From an uncultured beta proteobacterium (GTDB taxonomy: Bacteria > Pseudomonadota > Gammaproteobacteria > Burkholderiales > Burkholderiaceae_C): 7,136 nucleotides of DNA. The position numbers and the translations under genes are program-made. The number at the start of each line of letters is the position of its first letter. Within the stretch, counting starts at the first letter, position 1. This document shows positions 1 through 5,710 of the stretch, piece by piece. The notes under the pieces were generated by a model. That model ran no database searches. It saw nothing but the letters and a program-made list of their open reading frames with translations, and was not told the DNA's origin. The stretch spans positions 1 to 7,136 of the forward strand of contig CAIMHL010000494.1 of NCBI GenBank assembly GCA_903840825.1. The letters are read 5' to 3'.

Positions 1-94
1 CGGCTGGAAAAGCATCACCAAGCGCAAAGCCCCCATGCCCGACGCTGACGAGTGGAAAGACAAAACAGGCAAGCTGGCCCAACTGATCCGCTAA
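1..94 (+). CDS. C-terminal end of an unidentified protein (partial)
   Basis: A reading frame open from the window edge (first full codon at base 2) ends at TAA 92-94. It gives about 30 residues that are basic and hydrophilic, ending KTGKLAQLIR. Composition and codon use match the neighbouring genes, and the next gene starts 16 bases after the stop, so this is probably the end of a real gene cotranscribed with the reductase. I do not recognise the family from so short a tail and assign no function. Confidence 0.5.
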   Translation, partial: GWKSITKRKAPMPDADEWKDKTGKLAQLIR

Positions 95-110
95 ATTTTT
101 CAAGCAACTG

Positions 111-1178
111 ATGACGCTGACTGCGAAGCCTGACTGGGTTGAGACCGATGCGCTCATCATTGGTGCAGGCCCTGTGGGCCTGTTCCAAGTTTTTCAGTTG
201 GGGCTGCTTGAGGTCAAATGCCACGTCGTTGACTCCCTGAACTATCCGGGTGGGCAGTGCGCAGAGCTCTACCCCGATAAGCCGATTTACGACATTCCTG
301 GCGTGCCCGTTTATACCGGGCAAGAGCTGACCCAAAACCTGCTGAAACAGATCGCCCCTTTGGGTGCGGTTTTTCATTTCGGGCAGCAAGTCACCCAATT
401 GGAAGCGCAGGCAGACGGACGGTTTTTTGTTGAAACCTCCCAAGGCACCCAGTTCTTGACCAAGACCGTATTCATAGCCGCAGGTGTGGGCGCTTTTCAG
501 GCCCGCAAACTTCTGGTGGATGGGCTTGAGGCCTTTGAAGGGTCACAAGTTTTCTATGGGCGTCCAAGCGACGCAGACTTTACGGGGAAAGATGTGCTCA
601 TCGTGGGCGGTGAAGAGCCCGCCCTGAACTGCGCACTTGAATTAGCCGCGCAAAATCAAGCCAGAAGCATCGTCTTGCTCCACCGACGCGACAGCTTGAA
701 AGCCGCACCCGAAAAAATTGCCTTGATGCGTGAGCTTTGCGTGGCTCAAAAAATGACCTTTATGGTCGGTCAGGTCACCGGCATTGAGGCCCGTGAAGGT
801 CGATTGAGCGCCGCCAAAATCACAGAGCAAGAGGGTGCTGAACGCAGCGTGCCGCTGGATACCCTGCTGGTATTTTTAGGCCTGAGCCCCAAATTGGGCC
901 CCTTGACTCTCTGGGGTCTGGACATGGCGCGTAAACAACTGACGGTTGACACTGAAAAGTTTTCAACCAGTACCCCCGGGATTTTCGCCGTGGGTGACAT
1001 CAATACGTATCCGGGAAAGAAGAAGCTGCTGCTTTGCGGTTTTCATGAATGTGCACTGGCCGCGTTTGGCGCCATGCCCATCATTTTTCCTGAAAAGCAG
1101 GTTTTTTTGCAATACACCACCACCAGCCCACGCCTGCACCAAATATTGGGTGTGGGATCAAGTTCACCGAGTGGTTAG
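111..1178 (+). CDS. Ferredoxin/flavodoxin-NADP+ reductase, thioredoxin-reductase-like type
   Basis: This 355-residue cytosolic FAD flavoenzyme should move electrons between NADPH and ferredoxin or flavodoxin (EC 1.18.1.2 family). The N-terminal FAD-binding Rossmann motif is GAGPVG at residues 18-23, followed by the PGGQCAELYPDKPIYDIPG stretch typical of this family. The central NADP(H) domain starts around DVLIVGG (161-167) and carries HRRDSLKA (191-198). The second FAD motif is GIFAVGD (290-296), and the tail QYTTTSPRLH is characteristic. The CxxC redox pair of true thioredoxin reductases is absent, which separates it from TrxB. Length is normal for the YumC-like group. One oddity is that the NADP loop reads GGEEPA rather than the usual GGGxxA. 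The ATG at 111 places the first glycine motif at the expected distance; its ribosome binding site is weak. Nothing in the sequence ties it functionally to thiamin synthesis; adjacency may be incidental. Confidence 0.93.
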   Translation: MTLTAKPDWVETDALIIGAGPVGLFQVFQLGLLEVKCHVVDSLNYPGGQCAELYPDKPIYDIPGVPVYTGQELTQNLLKQIAPLGAVFHFGQQVTQLEAQADGRFFVETSQGTQFLTKTVFIAAGVGAFQARKLLVDGLEAFEGSQVFYGRPSDADFTGKDVLIVGGEEPALNCALELAAQNQARSIVLLHRRDSLKAAPEKIALMRELCVAQKMTFMVGQVTGIEAREGRLSAAKITEQEGAERSVPLDTLLVFLGLSPKLGPLTLWGLDMARKQLTVDTEKFSTSTPGIFAVGDINTYPGKKKLLLCGFHECALAAFGAMPIIFPEKQVFLQYTTTSPRLHQILGVGSSSPSG

Positions 1179-1204
1179 AATCGCCAACTTGTTCTAAAGA
1201 ACAA
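1176..1204 (+). promoter_or_regulatory. Candidate promoter -10 and palindrome just before the TPP leader
   Basis: The riboswitch begins within about 30 bases of the reductase stop codon, so a promoter for the thi operon must lie in or next to the end of that gene. TAGAAT at 1176-1181 overlaps the stop codon and could serve as a -10, placing the start near 1188; no good -35 is visible. Immediately after it, 1189-1204 is a perfect inverted repeat (TTGTTCT, AA, AGAACAA). It could be an operator, a 5'-end hairpin or a reductase 3' hairpin; there is no T-run for a terminator. Read-through from the reductase gene is the alternative to a separate promoter. Confidence 0.25.
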
Positions 1205-1288
1205 ATTCGCTAGGGGTGCTGTCCTTCGGGACGGCTGAGAAAGTCCCTTTGAACCTGATTGAGGTAATCCTCGCGCAGGGAAGCAGTT
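1205..1288 (+). promoter_or_regulatory. TPP riboswitch (THI box)
   Basis: All conserved blocks of the thiamin pyrophosphate aptamer are present in order. GGGGUGC begins at 1213, and a very short P3 follows, GUCC-UUCG-GGAC at 1221-1232 capped by a UUCG tetraloop. CUGAGA lies at 1235-1240, CCCUUUGAACCUGAU at 1245-1259, GGUAAUCC at 1263-1270 and GCGCAGGGAA at 1273-1282. The closing helix P1 can form between GCU 1209-1211 and AGC 1282-1284. It lies 88 bases ahead of cytX and on the same strand as cytX-thiO-thiS-thiG-thiE, so it should reduce expression of that operon when TPP is plentiful. Confidence 0.97.
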
Positions 1289-1330
1289 TTAGTTTGAGAG
1301 CTCACTGCTATCTCTGGTGACACCTTTTTT
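1282..1330 (+). terminator. Candidate riboswitch expression platform (anti-terminator and weak terminator)
   Basis: AGCAGU at 1282-1287, which includes the 3' strand of P1, can pair perfectly with ACUGCU at 1304-1309. A second, mutually exclusive hairpin pairs UCACUG 1302-1307 with UGGUGA 1315-1320 (two G-U pairs) and is followed four bases later by six Ts at 1325-1330. This gives a plausible switch in which TPP closes P1, frees ACUGCU and lets the terminator form. The terminator stem is short and separated from its T-run, so translational control remains possible. The cytX ribosome binding site GGA at 1366-1368 is not obviously masked. Confidence 0.35.
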
Positions 1331-1376
1331 CGACTTGAACCCGCCCACCTGCCTAATTTTTGCATGGAGCAATTAG

Positions 1377-2657
1377 ATGGCAATTTTTCAAACTTCCCTC
1401 CCAGACAATCAGGCCCTCAGGCCGGTTGATACGGCCGACCGCGTCTTTAGCTGGCCCCAACACGCCTCTCTGTGGTTCAGCCTAGGGGTGGGCTTGCTGG
1501 TGATGCAGATTGGCGCTTATCTGGTGCCCGCCGTTGGCACCCGCGATGCGGCGATAGCCATTGTGCTGGGCTCCCTGGTGGGCTCCGGCCTGCTGGCCTG
1601 GACGGCCAAACTGGGCTGTGACACTGGCTTGACCAGTGCCGGCCTGATGCACGCCACCTACGGCAGTTGGTTTGCCAAGTTACCCGTGCTTTTGAATATT
1701 GCCCAGCTCATTGGCTGGACGACCTTTGAGTTGGTCATCATGCGCGAAGGCACGGCCGCCATTGGCAAGCAATCTTTCGGTTGGTCACTGGAGGGTACAG
1801 GGGGCATTTTCATCACGACCTTGCTTTGGGGCGGTGTGTTGACTTTGCTTTTAGCCGGGTCCATGACCAAGCTGGTGCGCAAAATCATCAGCCGCATTGG
1901 CCTGCCTTTGGTCATCGCCTCTCTGCTTTGGCTGACCTGGCAGTTTGGCAGTCAGATTCAGGCCAAAGGTCTTGATGCGTTTTGGGCGCGTCCCGGTAAC
2001 GGCGGTATGGGCTTGTTTTCTGCGATGGATTTGGTGATGGCCATGCCGGTTTCCTGGTTGCCTCTGGTAGCCGACTTTGCCCGCCACGGGCGCTCGGGAC
2101 GCAGCGCAATGAGTGGCACCTGGTTTGGCTACGCTTTGGCCAATATGTGGTGCTACGCCTTGGGTGTGATGGTGGTCAGTGTGGCCGCACCAGACGCCAG
2201 CTTGGTCAGTGCGTTGTTGCTGGCGCAAGGGGGCTTGCTGGCCCTGAGCCTGATTCTGGTCGATGAAATTGACAACGCTTATGGCGATGTTTACTCGGGC
2301 TCGGTCTCAGCCCACAGCATCAAGCCGTCGTGGACGATTCGCCAATGGGGCATCGTGCTGGCCATCTTGTGCACAGGTCTAGCGATGGTTTTGCCCATGC
2401 ACAGCCTGGAGCCATTTTTGCTTCTGCTTAGCTCTGTTTTTGTCCCTTTGTATGGCGTCATTTTGGGGCGCCTGGGATTGGGGGGACAGACGACGACCAA
2501 TAGCACACGCAAGATTGATCCCGTTGCTGCCCTGCTGTGGCTGGGCGGCATTGCGTCGTACCACGCGATTGCCAACTTTGCCCCTCAATGGGGCGCCGCC
2601 TTGCCCACTTTGGCGCTTACTTTTGCGCTGGCCTGGCTGACGCGCTCCAAAAAATAA
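1377..2657 (+). CDS. cytX: NCS1-family permease CytX, probable hydroxymethylpyrimidine (HMP) transporter
   Basis: This 426-residue inner-membrane protein belongs to the nucleobase:cation symporter-1 (cytosine permease-like) family. About twelve hydrophobic segments are visible, roughly at 33-53, 57-77, 103-123, 143-163, 171-190, 215-233, 247-270, 277-297, 324-341, 346-365, 383-403 and 407-422. The segment SWLPLVADFARHG (226-238) matches the family signature, and DEIDNAYGDVYSGSVS (296-311) is typical of the CytX branch. Permeases of this branch behind TPP riboswitches are assigned to uptake of the thiamin pyrimidine moiety HMP; the substrate here is inferred from that context, not shown. The start is fixed by an in-frame TAG directly before ATG 1377 and by GGA at 1366-1368. 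It is the first gene of the riboswitch-controlled operon; thiO follows after 25 bases. A cytosine permease is the alternative. Confidence 0.9.
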   Translation: MAIFQTSLPDNQALRPVDTADRVFSWPQHASLWFSLGVGLLVMQIGAYLVPAVGTRDAAIAIVLGSLVGSGLLAWTAKLGCDTGLTSAGLMHATYGSWFAKLPVLLNIAQLIGWTTFELVIMREGTAAIGKQSFGWSLEGTGGIFITTLLWGGVLTLLLAGSMTKLVRKIISRIGLPLVIASLLWLTWQFGSQIQAKGLDAFWARPGNGGMGLFSAMDLVMAMPVSWLPLVADFARHGRSGRSAMSGTWFGYALANMWCYALGVMVVSVAAPDASLVSALLLAQGGLLALSLILVDEIDNAYGDVYSGSVSAHSIKPSWTIRQWGIVLAILCTGLAMVLPMHSLEPFLLLLSSVFVPLYGVILGRLGLGGQTTTNSTRKIDPVAALLWLGGIASYHAIANFAPQWGAALPTLALTFALAWLTRSKK

Positions 2658-2682
2658 TTCACCTTCGATACAAGGCCACAAC

Positions 2683-3756
2683 ATGAAAATTACCGTTCTT
2701 GGCGCTGGCTTGATGGGCCGCTTGTTGGCCTGCCAGTTGGTGCGAATGGGTCATCAACTGGAGGTTTTTGATGCCAGCGGCCCCGACGCAAGCAAGTCGG
2801 CTGCGCGCGCCGCTGCCGCGATGCTGGCACCGCTGGCTGAGTCGGCCATTACTGAATTGCCCGTCGTGAAGATGGGTATTCACAGCTTGCAGCGCTGGCC
2901 CGAATTGCTAGCGCAACTCGATGAACCTGTGTTTTTTCAACAAGAAGGAACGTTGGTACTTTGGCACCGCCAAGATGCCGCCGAGGCCGAGCGCTTTTCC
3001 CGTCAACTTGACAAAACCAGCGTTTCTTTGCCCTCTCTACCCAAGGCCCAGCGCCTGGATGCCCAGGCACTTGCGCAACTGGAGCCGTGTTTGGGTTCGC
3101 GGTTTCCCCAGGGCTTGTACTTGCCGGGCGAAGGGCAACTGGACAATCGTCAACTTTTGGCAGCACTGCTGAGTCAACTCGAAACGCAGGGCGTGTCCCT
3201 GAATTGGCACTGTGCACGAGCGCCTGAAGACTTTTTACCCGGCCAAGCCGGGCAGCCCGATTGGGTGTTTGACTGCCGGGGTTTGGGCTCTGCACCCCAG
3301 TGGCAATCGGTGCGCGGGGTGCGTGGCGAAGTCATCACTTTGCACGCCCCAGAGGTCACGTTAAGTCGCCCTACCCGATTGATCCACCCGCGCTACCCCA
3401 TCTACATAGCGCCCAAGCAGAATGGTATTTTCAGAATTGGTGCGACAGAGATTGAGTCCGAAGACCTCTCGCCCATCAGCGTGCGGTCAACCCTGGAGTT
3501 GCTCAGTGCCGCTTACTCGGTGGATAGCGGGTTTGCCGAGGCACGCGTCATAGAGCTGATTGCCCAGTGCCGCCCTGCTTTACCGGACAATCTCCCCTCC
3601 ATACGCTTTTTGGGTGAACGCACCATGCAAATCAACGGCTTGTACCGACATGGGTTTTTAATATCACCCGCAGTGATGGATGTTGCGCTTGAATTGTTTA
3701 ACCAAGCCAACTCACAACTCGCCACTGATTTTTCGTTATCTATCACCCCTCCCTGA
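2683..3756 (+). CDS. thiO: Glycine oxidase ThiO (FAD-dependent)
   Basis: ThiO oxidises glycine with oxygen to dehydroglycine (iminoacetate) and hydrogen peroxide; the imine is a precursor of the thiazole ring made by ThiG. The 357-residue protein opens directly with the dinucleotide-binding motif GAGLMG (7-12) and the acidic strand end EVFD (27-30) that holds the FAD ribose. SAARAAAAMLAP (39-50) follows as in DAO-type oxidases. The substrate/FAD domain has IHPRYPIYIAPK (234-245) and GATEIE (253-258), and the C-terminal FAD-contact segment is GLYRHGFLISPA (319-330). Length is usual for the family. The start ATG 2683 has AAGG at 2672-2675. Position between cytX and thiS supports thiazole biosynthesis over general D-amino-acid oxidation, and implies the aerobic glycine route rather than the ThiH tyrosine route. 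Confidence 0.94.
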   Translation: MKITVLGAGLMGRLLACQLVRMGHQLEVFDASGPDASKSAARAAAAMLAPLAESAITELPVVKMGIHSLQRWPELLAQLDEPVFFQQEGTLVLWHRQDAAEAERFSRQLDKTSVSLPSLPKAQRLDAQALAQLEPCLGSRFPQGLYLPGEGQLDNRQLLAALLSQLETQGVSLNWHCARAPEDFLPGQAGQPDWVFDCRGLGSAPQWQSVRGVRGEVITLHAPEVTLSRPTRLIHPRYPIYIAPKQNGIFRIGATEIESEDLSPISVRSTLELLSAAYSVDSGFAEARVIELIAQCRPALPDNLPSIRFLGERTMQINGLYRHGFLISPAVMDVALELFNQANSQLATDFSLSITPP

Positions 3757-3767
3757 AAAACTGATCT

Positions 3768-3965
3768 ATGAATGTTTTTATCAACCAGGTCCCCCATGCG
3801 CTAAATGATGGCGCCACGCTGGAGGTGGCCATTGCGCTGGTGCAGGCCCAACCACCCTTTGCAGCTGCGGTTAACTTGGTGTTTGTGCCCAATTCACAAT
3901 ACGGTCAAAAAGTCTTGTTCGCAGAAGACCGTATTGACATTATCTCGCCAGTCACTGGCGGTTAA
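3768..3965 (+). CDS. thiS: Sulfur carrier protein ThiS
   Basis: This small 65-residue ubiquitin-fold protein ends in the diagnostic Gly-Gly (64-65). The C-terminal glycine is adenylated and then converted to the thiocarboxylate that gives sulfur to ThiG. The N-terminal strand MNVFINQ, the central hydrophobic helix and the segment VFVPNSQYGQKVLFAEDRI fit the family, as does the length of about 65 residues. The gene starts 11 bases after the thiO stop with no clear ribosome binding site, so translational coupling to thiO is likely. Its stop codon overlaps the ribosome binding site of thiG. No thiF adenylase gene is in the window, so activation must come from elsewhere, perhaps a MoeB/ThiF homologue. 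Confidence 0.93.
   Translation: MNVFINQVPHALNDGATLEVAIALVQAQPPFAAAVNLVFVPNSQYGQKVLFAEDRIDIISPVTGG
3946..3960 (+). other. GC-rich hairpin at the thiS 3' end
   Basis: CGCCAG 3946-3951 and CTGGCG 3955-3960 form a perfect 6-bp stem with a 3-base loop, ending three bases before the thiS stop codon and just ahead of the thiG ribosome binding site at 3964-3970. A second potential stem lies upstream (ACGG 3901-3904 with CCGT 3929-3932, or GTCTT 3912-3916 with AAGAC 3925-3929). No T-run follows, so it is not an ordinary terminator. It may affect thiS/thiG translation balance or mRNA processing, or be chance within coding sequence. Confidence 0.3.
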
Positions 3966-3970
3966 GGAGA
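3964..3970 (+). promoter_or_regulatory. Strong ribosome binding site for thiG
   Basis: AAGGAGA is a near-perfect Shine-Dalgarno sequence, 8 bases ahead of ATG 3979 and overlapping the thiS TAA. It is the best such site in the operon. It marks ATG 3979 as the intended start of thiG, although that ATG is out of frame with the main ThiG reading frame. Confidence 0.8.
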
Positions 3971-3978
3971 TTCCCAAC

Positions 3979-4775
3979 ATGACAGACACCACCACGCACT
4001 GGTACTTTACGGTGAGACATTTCAAAGACGATTGCTCCTGGGTACCTCGCGCTACCCATCGCCCCAAATTCTGGAAAACGCAGTGCGCACGGCTCAGCCC
4101 GGCATGTTGACTGCGTCATTGCGACGTCAAAATGTGAGCGCCGCCGACACCGGCAACCGCTTCTGGGACATGCTACGCAAGCTGAATGTTCCGGTGCTGC
4201 CCAACACGGCGGGTTGCCATAGTGCGCAAGAGGTCATCACAACAGCCCAAATGGCACGGGAGGTTTTTCAAACGCCCTGGATTAAGTTGGAATTGATTGG
4301 CGATGACTACACCTTGCAGCCCGACACGCTGAATCTGGTGGGCGTGGCCAGCCAGCTCATCAAGGATGGCTTCAAGGTGCTGCCCTACTGCACCGAAGAC
4401 CTGGTTTTATGCCAGCGCTTGGTCGATGTGGGCTGCGAGGCCATCATGCCTTGGGCGGCGCCCATCGGCACCGGCAAGGGCCCTATCAACCCCTACGCCT
4501 TGCGCACCTTGCGCGAGCGCCTGTCAGTGCCCATGATTGTGGACGCCGGCTTGGGCTTGCCTTCCCATGCCTGCCAAGTCATGGAATGGGGCTTTGATGG
4601 TGTGTTGCTCAACACAGCGGTGGCGCTGGCACAAGATCCTGCCGTCATGGCGGGCGCTTTTGCCCAAGCCACGCAGGCGGGGCGAGCCGCATTTTTAAGT
4701 GGCGCCATGGTGGAGCAGCAGTCCGCGCAAGCCAGCACACCCGTTTTGGGTACGCCTTTTTGGCATCAGACCTGA
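3979..4775 (+). CDS. thiG: Thiazole synthase ThiG, with an apparent frameshift near the start
   Basis: ThiG condenses deoxyxylulose-5-phosphate, dehydroglycine from ThiO and sulfur from ThiS into the thiazole phosphate. From 4008 onward the frame gives a normal ThiG: YGETFQRRLLLGTSRYPSPQ, then NTAGC, the Schiff-base lysine in WIKLELIGD (AAG 4284-4286), PWAAPIGTGKG and the phosphate-binding DAGLGLPSH. The start signals are the strong ribosome binding site at 3964-3970 and ATG 3979 (MTDTTTHW), but this ATG is in another frame and runs to a stop at 4108-4110. One extra base around 4001-4007 would rejoin the two parts: GG to GGG at 4001-4002 reads MTDTTTHWVLYGETFQ and gives a normal protein of 265 residues. 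As written, only CTG 3999 or TTG 4032 could start the main frame, neither with a ribosome binding site; TTG 4032 yields 247 residues and loses the first strand. This could be a real mutation or a sequencing error. Confidence 0.88.
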
Positions 4776-4789
4776 GGTTTCGAATTCTC

Positions 4790-5710
4790 ATGAATCAACA
4801 AACAATCATCACCCAAGCGATTATTGACGCGCATGCCAACTTGGCGTTGCCCCAAGAACATGCGTTATCGACGGCAACGTCGTCTCAGCAAAGCCTTGGC
4901 TCAGAAAACGAAATTTACGCAGCAGTCAAAGCGGCTTGTGCGCAGTTGGGATTTGTCGACATCGATGCGCATTGCGTGGCTAAAGCATGGCAGCACAGTG
5001 TGGCACGAACTGGCCTGTTCAACGCCAACACCTGGCCCACCGAGCCGGAAGATTTTGGGATGAAGCCCTGGCCCAGGGCCGATGCTTTTTTGCCCTGCCC
5101 CAAAAATCTGGGTTTGTACGCTGTACTACCGGATGCGTCTTGGGTCGCGCGCATGGCGAAAGCGGGCGTACCGACTGTTCAATTGCGTTTTAAATCGGAT
5201 GATGCGCGCGCCATTGACCAAGAAGTTCGAGCCGCCGTTGAAGCCGTCAAGGGAACAGATGCCTTGTTATTTATCAACGACCATTGGGAAGCCGCCATTG
5301 AAGCGGGTGCCTATGGTGTGCACTTGGGCCAAGAGGACATGGTGGACGCGGACCTGATCAAAATCAGGACGGCAAAACTACGGCTTGGACTGAGCAGCCA
5401 CGGTTTTGCAGAAATGCTGCGGGCCGATGCCTTTAGCCCCAGCTACATTGCCTGCGGAGCTATCTACCCCACCACACTCAAACGAATGATGACGGCACCC
5501 CAAGGCCCAGGACGCCTGCACTGGTATGCCCGTCTGATGCGGGACTACCCACTGGTTGCCATTGGCGGCATAGACGCCAGCAAGTTGTCCGAAGTACTGG
5601 CAAGTGGGGTGGGATCTATCGCGGTGGTTCGTGCACTGGTGGTGGCAGAAAATCCGGAGGCTGAAGCCGCAAACTTTCAAGCAGCCATACAACTTGCCCA
5701 AGGCATTTAA
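4790..5710 (+). CDS. thiE: Thiamin-phosphate synthase ThiE, long form with N-terminal extension
   Basis: ThiE joins HMP pyrophosphate to thiazole phosphate, releasing pyrophosphate and giving thiamin monophosphate. The catalytic TIM barrel occupies about residues 106-306: GLYAVLPD (108-115), QLRFK (131-135), FIND (161-164), GVHLGQED (176-183), GLSSHG (200-205), GAIYPTTLK (223-231) and AIGGID (257-262), all corresponding to the family's phosphate and pyrimidine-binding loops. At 306 residues it is about 90-100 longer than ordinary ThiE. The first 105 residues form a separate, mainly helical-looking region with no motif I can name. I believe similar long forms occur in Burkholderiales. ATG 4790 is preferred. 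An in-frame TTG at 4760 would overlap thiG and add ten unlikely residues, although GAGG at 4774-4777 sits rather far (12 bases) from the ATG. It is the last gene of the operon. Confidence 0.92.
   Translation: MNQQTIITQAIIDAHANLALPQEHALSTATSSQQSLGSENEIYAAVKAACAQLGFVDIDAHCVAKAWQHSVARTGLFNANTWPTEPEDFGMKPWPRADAFLPCPKNLGLYAVLPDASWVARMAKAGVPTVQLRFKSDDARAIDQEVRAAVEAVKGTDALLFINDHWEAAIEAGAYGVHLGQEDMVDADLIKIRTAKLRLGLSSHGFAEMLRADAFSPSYIACGAIYPTTLKRMMTAPQGPGRLHWYARLMRDYPLVAIGGIDASKLSEVLASGVGSIAVVRALVVAENPEAEAANFQAAIQLAQGI

Noticed and set aside
15..443. Open frame of 142 codons on the minus strand
   Set aside because: It lies antisense to the well-supported reductase gene and has no recognisable protein features.
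1851..2228. Minus-strand open frame inside cytX
   Set aside because: Its low-complexity, His/Gln/Arg-rich product is typical of an antisense shadow of a GC-rich membrane-protein gene.
2849..3295. 148-codon minus-strand open frame inside thiO
   Set aside because: It is antisense to thiO, its composition is not protein-like, and it has no ribosome binding site context.
4003..4010. Programmed -1 frameshifting in thiG
   Set aside because: No slippery heptamer or clear stimulatory structure is visible where the frame must change, so an indel or sequence error fits better.
3979..4110. A separate 43-residue peptide from ATG 3979
   Set aside because: Its first eight residues match an expected ThiG start, and what follows is out-of-frame ThiG, so it is the broken 5' end of thiG rather than a leader peptide.
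4760..4789. TTG 4760 as the start of thiE
   Set aside because: It would overlap the end of thiG and add ten residues with no support; ATG 4790 is the simpler start.
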